A stretch of 64,000 nucleotides of DNA. Origin: Abelmoschus esculentus (taxonomy: Eukaryota; Streptophyta; Magnoliopsida; Malvales; Malvaceae). The position numbers and the translations under genes were made by a program. The notes under the pieces were generated by a model that ran no database searches, was not told the origin of the DNA, and saw nothing but the letters and a program-made list of their open reading frames with translations. Shown piece after piece: positions 9,711-22,930 of this stretch (within the stretch, counting starts at the first letter, position 1; every line of letters starts with the position of its first letter). The stretch is from the NCBI GenBank assembly GCA_035048815.1, contig JAUCBN010000001.1, positions 19,979,001 to 20,043,000 on the forward strand, given 5' to 3'.

Positions 9711-12090
9711 TCTCTATAAAGACCATTTAGATATGCACGGTTTAATCGCATCAAAAGGACAACCAATTGTTATTAAATTAAATTTTATGAGTTCAAAAAT
9801 TTAATTATAGGCTTTTGAACAAAATTACACAGATTAATCTCAAATTTTTAGCTTTTTACTCGGTTAAAATTAGTACGGAATCTATATAAAGCCCATTTAG
9901 ACATGCACGTTTTAATCCCAAACAAACGACAACCAACTGTTATTAAATCAAATTTTATGAGTTTAAATATTTAATTATGGGCTTTTGAACAAAATTATAC
10001 AGATTAATCTCAAATTTTCAGCTGTTTACTAGGTTAATACTCGAACGGAATCTTTATAAAGCCCATTTAGACTTGCACGGTTTAATCGCATCAAAACGAC
10101 AACCGAATGTTATCAAATTAAATTTTATGAGTTAAAATAGTTAATTATAGGCTTCTCAGCAAAATTATACAGATGAATCTCAAATTTTAAGCTTTTTACT
10201 CGGTTAAAATTTGAACGAATCTCTATAAAGCCCATTTGGACATGCACGTTTTAATCGCATCAAAACGACAACAAAATTTTATTAAAATCAAATTTTATGA
10301 TTTTAAATATTTAATTATTAGCTTTTAAACAAAATTATCGAGATTAATCTCAAATTTTCAGCTTTTTACTCAATTAAAATTAAAACGGAATCTCTATAAA
10401 GCCCATTTAGACATGCACATTTTAATCCCAAACAAACGACAACCAAATGTTATTAAATCAAATTTCATGGGTTTAAATATTTAATTATGGGCATTTGAAC
10501 AAAATTATACAGATTAATATCAAATTTTCAGCTGTTTACTTGGTTAAAATTCGAACGGGATCTCTATAAAGCCCATTTAGACATGCACGGTTTAATCGTA
10601 TCAAAACGACAACCAAATACTATTAAATTAAATTTCATGAGTTCAAATAGTTAATTATAGGCTTTTGAATAAAATTATGCAGATTAATCTCAAATTTTCA
10701 GCTTTTTACTTGGTTAAAATTAGAACGGAATCTCTATAAAGCCCATTTAGACATGCAAATTTAATCCCAATAAAACGATAACCAAAAGTTATTAAATCAA
10801 ATTTTACGAGTTTAAATATTTAATTATGTGCTTTTAAACAAAATTATACAGATTAATATAACATTTTCAGCTGTTTACTCGGTTAAAATTTGAACGGAAT
10901 CTCTATTAAGACCATTTAGATATGCACGGTTTAATCGCATCAAAAGGACAACCAATTGTTATTAAATTAAATTTTATGAGTTCAAAAATTTAATTATAGG
11001 CTTTTGAACAAAATTATAGAGATTAATCTCAAATTTTCAGCTTTTTACTCGGTTAAAATTAGTACGGAATCTATATAAAGCCCATTTAGACATGCACGTT
11101 TTAATCCCAAACAAACGACAACCAAATGTTATTAAATCAAATTTTATGAGTTTAAATATTTAATTATGGGCTTTTGAACAAAATTATACAAATTAATCTC
11201 AAATTTTCAGCTGTTTACTAGGTTAATACTCGAGCGGAATCTTTATAAAGCCCATTTAGACTTGCACGGTTTAATCGCATCAAAACGACAATCGAATGTT
11301 ATCAAATTAAATTTTATGAGTTAAAATAGTTAATTATAGGCTTTTCAGCAAAATTATACAGATTAATCTCAAATTTTCAGCTTTTTACTCGGTTAAAATT
11401 TGAACGAATCTCTATAGAGCCCATTTGGATATGCACGTTTTAATCGCATCAAAACGACAACAAAATTTTATTAAAATCAAATTTTATGATTTTAAATATT
11501 TAATTATTAGCTTTTGAACAAAATTATCGAGATTAATCTCAAATTTTCAGCTTTTTACTCAGTTAAAATTAGAACGGAATCTCTATAAAGCCCATTTAGA
11601 CATGCACATTTTAATCCCAAAGAAACGACAACCAAATGTTATTAAATCAAATTTCATGGGTTTAAATATTTAATTATGGGCATTTGAACAAAATTATACA
11701 GATTAATATCAAATTTTCAGCTGTTTACTTGGTTAAAATTCGAACGGAATCTCTATAAAGCCCATTTAGACATGCACGGTTTAATCGCATCAAAACGACA
11801 ACCAAATACTATTAAATTAAATTTTATGAGTTCAAATAGTTAATTATAGGCTTTTGAATAAAATTATACAGATTAATCTCAAATTTTAAGCTTTTTACTT
11901 GGTTAAAATTAGAACGGAATCTCTATAAAGCCCATTTAGACATGCAAATTTAATCCCAATAAAACGACAACCAAAAGTTAGTAAATCAAATTTTATGAGT
12001 TTAAATATTTAATTATGTGGTTTTGGAGAAAATTATACAGATTAATATCAAATTTTCAGCTGTTTACTGGGTTAAAATTTGAACGGAATC
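9711..12090 (+). repeat. Tandem duplication of a 7-monomer unit (~1.19 kb, two copies)
   Basis: The copies are about 9711-10899 and 10900-12090, offset 1189 bp. Shared rare variants: AAAAGGACAACCAATTG (near 9755 and 10943), AGTACGGAATCTATATAAAG (9872 and 11061), AGGTTAATACTCGA (10031 and 11220), CCATTTGGA.ATGCACG (about 10230 and 11420), ATGGGCATTTGAAC (about 10486 and 11676) and the shortened ACATGCAAATTTAATCCCAA (about 10750 and 11940). A partial third start (AAAAGGACAACC) is at about 8735. Confidence 0.8.
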
Positions 12091-15000
12091 TCTATAAAGA
12101 CCATTTAGACATGCACAGTTTAATCGCATCAAAACGACAACCAATTGTTATTAAAATAAATTTTATGAGTTCAAATAGTTAATTATAGGCTTTTGAACAA
12201 AATTATATAATTAATCTCAAATTTTCAGATTTTTACTCGGTTAAAATTAGAACGGAATCTTTATAAAGCCCATTTAGACATGCACATTTTAATCCCAACA
12301 AAACGACAACCAAATGTTATTAAATCAAATTTTATGAGTTTAAATATTTAATTATTGGCTTTTGAACAAAATTATACAGATTAATATCAAATTTTTAGCT
12401 GTTTACTCGGTTAAAATTCAAACGGAATCTCTATAAAGCCCATTTAGACATGGACAATTTAATCGCATCAAAACGTCAACCAAATATTATTGAATTAAAT
12501 TTTATGAGTTCAAATAGTTAATTATAGGCTTTTGAACAAAATTATACAGATTAATCTCAAATTTTCATCTTTTTACTCGGTTAAAATTCGAACGGAATCT
12601 CTATAATACCCATTTAGACATGCACATTTTAATCGCATCAAAACGACATCCAAATGTTATTAAATTAAATTTTATGAGTTCAAATAGTTTAATTATAGTC
12701 TTTTGAACAAAATTATAGAGATTAATCTTAAATTTTTAGCTTTTTACTCAGTTAAAATTAGAACGGAATCTCTATAAAGCCCATTTAGACATACACGTTT
12801 TAATCCCAACAAAACGACAACCAAATGTTATTAAATCAAATTTTATGAGTTTAAATATTTAATTATGGGTTTTTGAACAAAATTATACAGATTAATATTA
12901 AATTTTCAGCTATTTACTCGGTTAAATTTCGAACGAAATCTCTATAAAGCCCATTTAGACATGCACGGTTTAATCGCATCAAAACGACAACCAAATGTTA
13001 TTAAATTAAATTTTATGAGTTCAAATAGTTTATAAGCCTTTAAACAAAATTATACAGATTAATCTCAAATTTTCAGCTTTTGACTAGGTTAAAATTAGAA
13101 CAGAATCTCTATAAAGCCCATTTAGACATGTACGTTTTAATCCCAACAAAACGACAACCAAATATTATTAAATCAAATATTATGAGTTTAAATATTTAAT
13201 TATGAGCTTCTGAAAAAAATTATACAGATTAATATCAAATTTTCGGCTGTTTACTCGGTTAAAATTCAAACGGAATCTCTATAAAGACCATTTAGACATG
13301 TACGGTTTAATCGTATCAAAACGACAACCAATTATTATTAAATTAAATTTTATGAGTTCAAATTGTTAATTATAGGCTTTTGAAAAAAAATTATACAGAT
13401 TAATATCAAATTTTCAGTTGTTTACTCGGTTAAAATTCGAACGGAATCTCTATAAAGCCCATTTAGACATACACGTTTTAATCGCATCAAAATGACAACC
13501 AAATTTTATTAAAATAAAATTTTATGATTTCAAATATTTAATTATTAGCTTTTTAACAAAATTGTAGAGATTAATCTTAAATTTTTAGAATTTTACTCGG
13601 TTAAAATTAGAATAGAATCTCTATAAAGCCCATTTAGACATGAACGTTTTAATCCCAAAAAAACGACAACCAAATGTTATTAAATCAAATTTAATGAGTT
13701 TAAATATTTAATTATGGGCTTTTAAACAAAATTATACAGATTAATCTAAAATTTTCAGCTGTTTACTCGGTTAAAATTCGAACGGAATCTCTATAAAGCC
13801 CATTTAGACATACACGGTTTAATCGCATCAAAACGACAACCAAATGTTATTAAATTAAATTTTATGAGTTCAAATAGTTAATTATAGTCTTTTGAACAAA
13901 ATTGTACAGATTAATCTCAAATTTTCAGCTTTTTACTCGGTTAAAATTCGAACGGAATCTCTATAAAGCCCATTTGGACATGCACGTTTGAATCGCAATA
14001 AAAAAACAACTAAAATTTTATTAAATAAAATTTTATTAGTTCAAATACTAGATTATGGGCTTTTGAACAAAATTATGCAGATTAATATCAACTTTTTAGG
14101 TTTTTACTCGGATAAAATTAGAACGGAATCCCTATAAAGACCATTTAGACATGCACATTTTAATCGCATCAAAACGATAACGAAATTTTATTAAATCAAA
14201 TTTTATGAGTTTAAATATTTAATTATGGGCTTTTGAACAAAATTATACAGATAAATCTCAAATTTTAAGGTTTTTACTCGATCAAAATTCGAACACTCTA
14301 TATAGCACATTTAGACATACTCGTATTAATCGAATCAAAATGACAATCAAATATTATTAAATTCAATTTTATGATTTCAAATAGTTAATTATAGGCTTTT
14401 GAACAAAATTATACAGATTAATCTCAAATTTTCAGAATTTTACTCGGTTAAAATTAAAACAGAATCTCTATAAAGCCCATTTAGACACGCACGTGTTAAT
14501 CCCCACAAAACGACAACCAAATGTTATTAAATCAAATTTTATGAGTTTAAATATTTAATTATGGGCTTCTGAACAAAATTATACAGATTAATCTCAAATT
14601 TTATGAATTTTTCTCGGTTAAAATTCGAACGGAATCTCTGTAAAGCCCATTTAGACATGAACGTTTTAATCGCATAAAAACGACAACCAAATTTTACTAA
14701 AATCAAATTTTATGATTTCAAATAATTAATTATTAGCTTTTGAACAAAATTATAAAGATTAATCTGAAATTTTCAGAATTTTACTCGGTAAAAATTAGAA
14801 TGGAATCTCTATAAAGCCATTTAGACATGCACGTTTTAATCCCAATAAAACGATAATCAAATGTTATTAAATCAAATTTTATGAGTTTAAATATTTAATT
14901 ATTGGATTTTGAATAAAATTATACAGATAATCTCAAATTTTAAGGTTTTTACTCGGTTAAAATTCGAACGGATTCTCTATAGAGCACATTTAGACATGCT

Positions 15001-18000
15001 CGTATTCATCGAATCAAAATGACAACCAAATATTATTAAATTAAATTTTATGAGTTCAAATAGTTAATTGTAGGCTTTTGAACAAAATTATAGAGATTAA
15101 TCTCAAATTTTAAGAATTTTACTCGGTTAAAATTAAACCAGAATCTCTATAAAGCCCATTTAGATATGCACGTGTTAATCCCAACAAAACGACAACTAAA
15201 TGTTATTAAATCAAATTTTATGAGTTTAAATATTTAATTATGGGCTTTTTAACAAAATTATACAGATTAATCTCAAATTTTAAGGTTTTTACTCGGTTAA
15301 AATTCGAACGGATTCTCTATAAAGCCCATTTAGACATGCACATTTTAATCACAACAAAACGACAACCAAAATGTTATTAAATCAAGTTTTATTAGTTCAA
15401 ATACTTCATTATGGGATTTTGAACAAATTTATACAGATTAATCTCAAATTTTCAGCTTTTTACTCGGTTAAAATTCGAACGGAATCTCTATAAAGCCCAT
15501 ATAGACATGCACGTTTTAGTCCTAATAAAACGACAATCAAATGTTATTAAATCAAATTTCATGAGTTTAAATATTTAATTATGGGCTTTTGAACAAAATT
15601 ATATAGATTAATCTCAAATTTTATGCTTTTTAATCGGTTAAAATTCGAACGGAATCTCTATAAAGCCTATTTAGACATGCACATTTTAATCGTATCAAAA
15701 CGATTACCAAATTTTATTAAATAAAATTTTATGAGTTTAAATATTTAATTATGGGTGTTTGAAAAAAATTATACAAATTAATCTCAAATTTTATGGTTTT
15801 TGAACAAAATTATACAGATTAATCTCAAATTTTCAGAATTTTACTCAGTTAAAATTAGAACGGATTCTCTATAAAGCCTATTTAGATATGCACGTTTTAA
15901 TTCCAACAAAACGGGAACCAAATGTTATTAAATCGAATTTTATGAGTTTAAATATTTAATAATGAGCTTTTAAAAAGATTATACAGATTAATATCAAATT
16001 TTAAGGTTTTTACTTCGTAAAAAATTGAACGGATTCTCTTTAGAGCACATTTAGACATGCACGGTTTAATCGCATCAAAACGACAACCAAATGTTATTAA
16101 ATTAAATTTTATGAGTTCAAATAGTTAATTATAGGCTTTTGAACAAAATTATACAGATTAATCTCAAATTTTATACTTTTTAATCAGTTAAAATTCGAAC
16201 GGAATCTCTATAAAGCCTATTTAGACATGCACGTTTTAGTCGTATCAAAACGATTACCAAATTTTATTAAATCAAATTTTATGAGTTTAAATATTTAATT
16301 ATGGGCTTTTGAACAAAATTATATAGATTAATCTCAAATTTTAGGGTTTTTACTCGGTTAAAATTCGAACGGATTCACTATAGAGCACATTTAGACATGC
16401 TCGTATTAATCGCATCAAAACAAAAACCATAAGTTATTAAATTATATTTTATGATTTCAAATAGTTAATTATAGGTTCCTGAACAAAATTATACTGATTA
16501 ATCTAAAATTTTATGCTTTTTACTCGGTTAAAATTTGAACGGAATCTCTCTAAAGCCCATTTAGATATGCACGTTTTAATCGCATCAGAACGACAACTAA
16601 ATTTTATTAAAATCAAATTTTATGATTTCAAATAATTAATCTAAAATTTTCAAAATTTAACTCGGTTAAAATTAGAACGAAATCTCTGTAAAGCCCATTT
16701 AGACATACACAGTTTAATCGCATCAAAACGACAACAAAAATGTTATTAAATCAAATTTTATGAGTTCAAATACCTTATTATGGGCTTTTGAACAAAATTA
16801 TACAGATTAATCTCAAATTTTTAGTTGTTTACTCGGTTAAAATTCGAACGGAATCTCTACAAAGCTCATTTAGATATGCACGTTTTAATCGCATCAAAAC
16901 GATAACCCAATTTTATTAAATCAAATTTTATGAGTTTAAATATTTAATTATGGGCTTTTAAAAAAAAATATATAGATTAATCTCTAATTTTCAGCTTTTT
17001 ACTCGGTTAAAATTCGAACAGAATCTCTATAAAGCCCATTTAGATATGCACGTTTTAATCGCATCAAAACGACAACCAGATTTTATTAAAATCAAATTTA
17101 ATGATTTCAAATAATTAATTATTAGCTTTTGAACAAAATTATACAGATTAATCTAAAATTTTTAGAATTTTACTCGGTTAAAATTTGAACGGAATCTCTA
17201 TAAAGCCCATTTAGACATGCACGTTTTAATCCCAACAAAACGACAACCAAATGTTATTAAATTAAATTTTATGAGTTCAAATATTTAATTATAGTCTTTT
17301 GAACAAAATTATACAGATTAATCTCAAAATTCAAGATTTTTACTCGGTTAAAATTCGAACGGATTCTCTATAGAGCACATTTAGACATGCTCGTATTAAT
17401 CGCTTCAAAACGACAACAAAATGTTATTAAATTAAATTTTATGAGTTCAAATAGTTATTTATAGGCTTTTGAACAAAGTTATTCCGATTAATCTCAAATT
17501 TTCAGCTTTTTACATAGTTAAAATTCGAACGAAATCTCTAAAAATCCCTTTTAGACATGCACGTTTCAATCGCATCAAAATGACAACCAAATTTTTTTAA
17601 AATAAAAATTTATGATTTCAAATATTTAATTATTAGCGTTTGAACAAATTTTTTAATGTCAAATTTTTAGAATTTTGCTCGATTAAAATTAGAACGGAAT
17701 CTCTATAAAGCACATTTAGATATGCACATTTTAATCCAAACAAAACGACAACCAAATGTTATTAAATAAAATTTTATGAGTTTAAATATTTAATTATGGG
17801 CTTTTGAACAAAATTATACAGATTAATCATAAATTTTCAGTTGTTTACTCGGATAAAATTTGAACGGAATCTCTATAAAGCCCATTTAGACATGCACGTT
17901 TTAATCGCATCAAAACGATAACCAAATTTTATTAAATCTAATTTTATTAGTATAAATATTTAATTATGGGCTTTTGAATAAAATTATACAAATTAATCTC

Positions 18001-19713
18001 AAATTTTTAGGTTTTTACTCGGTTAAAATTCGAACGGGTTCATTATGGTGCACATTTAGACATGCTCGTATTAATCGCATCAAAACAACAACCATATGTT
18101 ATTAAATTAAATTTTATTTGTTCAAATAGTTAATTATAGACTTCTGAACAAAATTATACAGAGTAATCGCAAATTTTATGCTTTTTACTCGGTTAAATTT
18201 GATCGGAATCTCTATAAAGCCCATTTAGATATGCACATTTTAATCACATCAAAACGATTACCAAATTTTATTAAAATCAAATTTTATTATTTCAAATAAT
18301 TAATTATTAGATTTTGAACAAAATTATACAGATTAATCTCAAATTCTCAGCTTTTTACTCGGTTAAAATTAGAACGGAGTCTCTATAAAACCCATTTAGA
18401 CATGCACGTTTTAATCCCAATAAAACGATAATCAAATGTTATTAAATCAAATTTTATGAGTTTAAATATTTAATTATGTGCTTTTGAACAAAATTATACA
18501 GATTAATCTCAAATTTTCAGTTGTTTACTCGGTTAAAATTCGAACGAAATCTCAATAAAGCCTATTTAGACATGCACGATTTAATCGCATCAAAACAACA
18601 ACCAAATGTTATTAAATTAAATTTTATGAGTTCAAATAGTTAATTATAGGCTTTTGAACAAAATTTTTATAATTTTACTCGGTTAAAATTAGAACGGAAT
18701 CTCTATAAAGCCCACTTAGACATGCACATTTTAATCCCAACAAAACGACAATTAAAATGTTATTAAATCAAATTTTATGACTTCAAATACCTTATTATGG
18801 GCTTTTGAACAAAATTATACAGATTAATCTCAAATTTTCAGCTTTTTACTTGGTTAAAATTTGAACGGAATCTCCATAAAGCCCATTTAGACATGCACGT
18901 TTTAATCGCATCAAAACGATAAAAAAATTTTATTAAATCAAATTTTATGAGTTTAAATATTTAATTATAGGCTTTTGAATAAAATTATAAAGATTAATCT
19001 CAAATTTTATGGTTTTTACTTCGTTAAAATTCGAACGGATTCTCTATAGAGCACATTTAGACATGCTTGTATTAATCTTATCAAAATAACAACAAAATGA
19101 TATTAAATTAAATTTTATGAGTTCAAATAGTTCATTATAGGCTTTTGAACAAAATTATATAGATTAATCTCAAATTTTTAGCTCTTTACTCGGTTAAAAT
19201 TCGAACGGAATCTCTATAATTTTTAGCCCATTTAGACATGAACGGTTTAATCCCATCAAAAAGATAACCAAATTTTATTAAATCAAATTTTATGGTGTCA
19301 AATAATTAATTATTAGCTTATGAACAAAGTTATATAGATTAATCTCAAATTTTCAGGATTTTACTCTGTTTAAATTAGAACGGATTCTCTATAAAGCCTA
19401 TTTAGACATGCGCGTTTTAATCGCAATAAAACGACAACTAAAATGTTATTAAATCAAATTTTATGAGTTCAAATATTTGATTATGGGCTTCAGAACAAAA
19501 TTATACACATTAATCTAAAATTTTCAGCTTTTTACTCGGTTAAAATTCGAACGGTATCTCTATAAAGACCATTTAGACATGCACGTTTTAATCGCATCAA
19601 AACGACAAACAAATTTTATTAAAATCAAATTTTATGATTTCAAATATTTAATTATTAGCTTTTGAACAAAATTATACAGATTAATCTGAAATTTTTAGAA
19701 TTTTACTCGGTTA

Positions 19714-20950
19714 AAATTACAACGGAATCTCTATAAAGCCTATTTAGACATGCACGTTTTAATCCCAACAAAACGACAACCAAATGCTATTAAATCAAAT
19801 TTTATGAGTTTAAATATTTAATTATGGGCTTTTAAACAAAATTATACAGATTAATCTCAAATTTTAAGGTTTTTACACGGTTAAAATTCGAACGGATTCT
19901 CTATAGAGAACATTTCGACATGCTCGTATCAATCGCATCAAAATGACAACCAAATGTTATTAAATTAAATTTTATGAGTTCAAATAGTTAATTATTGGCT
20001 TTTGAACAAAATTATACAGATTAATCTCAAATTTTCAACTTTTCACTCGGTTAAAATTCGAACAGAATCTCTATAAAGCCCATTTATACATGCACGTTTT
20101 AGTCTCATCAAAACGACAACAAAATTTTTTTAAAATTAAATTTTATGATTTCAAATATTTAATTATTAGCTTTTGAACAAAATTATACAGATTAATCTGA
20201 AATTTTCAAAATTTTACTCGGTTAAAATTAGAACGGAATCTCTATAAAGCTCATTTAGACATGCACGTTTTAATCCCAACAAAACAACAATCAAATGTTA
20301 TTAAATCAAATTTTATGAGTTTAAATATTTAATTATGGGGTTTTGAACAAAATTATACAGATTAATCTCAAATTTTAAGGTTTTTACTCGGTTAAAATTC
20401 GAACGGAATCTATATAAAGACCATTTAGACATGTACGTTTTAATCGCATCAAAACGATAAACAAATTTTATTAAAATCAAATTTTATGATATCAAATATT
20501 TAATTATTAGCTTTTGAACAGAATTATACAGATTAATCTGAAATTTTTAGAATTTTACTCGGTTAAAATTACAACGGAATTTCTATAAAGCCCATTTAGA
20601 CATGCACGTTTTAATCCTAAAAAACGACAACCAAATGTTATTAAATCAAATTTTATGAGTTTAAATATTTAATTATGGGCTTTTAAACAAAATTATACAG
20701 ATTAATCTCAAATTTTAAGGTTTTTACACGGTTAAAATTCGAACGGATTCTCTATAGAGAACATTTCGACATGCTCGTATCAATCGCATCAAAACGATAA
20801 CCAAATGTTATTAAATTAAATTTTATGAGTTCAAATAGTTAATTATTGGCTTTTGAACAAAATTATACAGATTAATCTCAAATTTTCAACTTTTCTCTCG
20901 GTTAAAATTCGAACGGAATCTCTATAAAGCCCATTTAGACATGCACGTTT
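19714..20950 (+). repeat. Five-monomer duplication within the D zone
   Basis: Two D-type monomers at about 19911 and 20762 share the rare GAGAACATTTCGACATGC and ATCAATCGCATC variants at an offset of 851 bp (5 x 170 + 1). Both are preceded by TTTTTACACGGTT and by a monomer with ATTACAACGGAAT (near 19716 and 20568). The downstream B monomer with CAACTTTTC is shared too. Confidence 0.65.
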
Positions 20951-22930
20951 TAATCCCAACAAAACGAAAACCAAATGTTTTTAAATCAAATTTTATGAGT
21001 TCAAATACCTTATTATGGGCTTTTGAACAAAATTATACAGATTAATCTCAAATTTTCAGTTGTTTACTCGGTTAAAATTCGAACGGAATCTCTATAAAGC
21101 CCATTTAGACATGCACGGTTTAATCGCATCAAAACAACAACCAAATGTTATTAAATTAAATTTTATGAGTTCAAATACTTGATTATGAGCTTTTGAACAA
21201 AATTATACAAATTAATCTCAAATTTTCAGCTTTTTACTCGGTTAAAATTAGAACGGAATCTCAATAAAGTCCATTTAGACATGCACGTTTTATTCGTATC
21301 AAAACGATAACTAAATTTTATTAAATCAAATTTTATGATTTTGAATATTTAATTATGGGCTTTTGAACAAAATTATACAAATTAATCTCAAATTTTAAGG
21401 TTTTTACTCAGTCAAAATTCGAACGGACTCACTATAGAGCATATTTCGACGTGCTCGTATTAATAGCATCAAAACGACAACTATATGTTATTAAATTAAA
21501 TTTTATGAGTTCAAATAGTTAATTATAGGCTTCTGAACAAAATTATACAGATTAATCTCAAATTTTATGCTTTTTACTAGGTTAAAATTCGAACAGAATC
21601 TCTATAAAGCCCATTTAGGTATGCACGTTTAAATCGCATCAAAACAACAACCAAAATATTTAAAATCAAATTTTATGATTTCAAATAATTAATTATTAGC
21701 TTTTGAACAAAATTATACAGATTAATCTGAAATTTTCAGAATTTTACTCAGTTAAAATTAGAACGGAATCTCTATAAAGCCCATTTAGACATGCACGTTT
21801 TAATCCCAACGAAACAACAACCAAATGTTATTAAATTAAATTTTATGAGTTCAAATAGTTAATTATAGGCTTTTAAACAAAATTATACAGATTAATTTCA
21901 AAATTTAAGATTTTTACTCGGTTAAAATTCGAACAGATTGTCTATAGAGCACATTTAGACATGCTTGTATTAATCGCTTCAAAACAACAACAAAATGTTA
22001 TTAAATTAAAATTTATGAGTTCAAATAGTTAATTATAGGCTTTTAAACAAATTTATACAGATTAATCTCAAATTTTTAGCTTTTTACTCGGTTAAAATTA
22101 GAACGGAATCTCTATAAAGCCTATTAGACATGCACGTTTTAATCGCATCAAAACGTTAACCAAATTTTATTAAATCAAATTTTATGAGTTTAAATATTTA
22201 ATTATGGGCTTTTGAACAAAATTATAAAGATTAATCTCAAATTTGAAGGTTTTTTCTCGGTTAAAATTCGAACGGATTCACTATAGAGCACATTTAGACA
22301 TGCTTGTATTAATAGCATCAAAATGACAACCAAATTTTATTAAAATCAAATTTTATGATTTCAAATAATTAATTATTAGCTTTTGAACAAAATTATATAG
22401 ATTAATCTGAAATTTTCAGAATTTTACTCGGTTAAAATTAGAACGGAATCTGTATAAAGCCCACTTAGACATGCACGTTTTAATCCCAACAAAACGACAA
22501 CCAAATATTATTAAATCAAATTTTACGAGTTTAAATATTTAATTATGGGCTTTTGAACAAAATTATACAGATTAATCTCAAATTTTATGGTTTTTACTTC
22601 GTTAAAATTCGAACGGATTCTCTATAGAGCACATTTAGACATGCTCGTATTAATCGTATCAAAACGACAACAAAATGATATTAAATTAAATTTTATGAGT
22701 TCAAATAGTTAATTATATGCTTTTGAACAAAATTATATAGATTAATCTCAAATTTTCAGTTCTTTACTCGGTTAAAATTTGAACGGAATCTCTATAAAGC
22801 CCATTTAGACATGTACGGTTTAATCCCAACAAAACGACAACCAAGTGTTATTAAATCAAATTTTATGGTGTCAAATAATTAATTATTAGCTTTTCAACAA
22901 AGTTATACAGATTAATCTCAAATTATCAAA

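Larger units (their letters stand above)
7699..22927 (+). repeat. 170-bp satellite array, left block (~90 monomers)
   Basis: Head-to-tail AT-rich monomers with a period of 170 bp: ACATGCACG recurs at 7861, 8031 and 8201, for example. Conserved strings within each monomer are GAACAAAATTATACAGATTA, ACTCGGTTAAAATT, CGGAATCTCTATAAAGCCCA and TTTAGACATGCAC. Every monomer inspected is in the same orientation. Neighbouring monomers differ by many substitutions, more than in most of the right block. Monomers often alternate between A type (TTTAATCCCAA, ATTATGGGC) and B type (TTTAATCGCATC, AATTATAGGC), with C type (TATGATTTCAAATA, ATTATTAGC) from about 10.2 kb. Indels are present, for example a ~36-bp loss near 16630-16650 and a 5-bp insertion near 19220. 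No gene is present. Confidence 0.95.
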
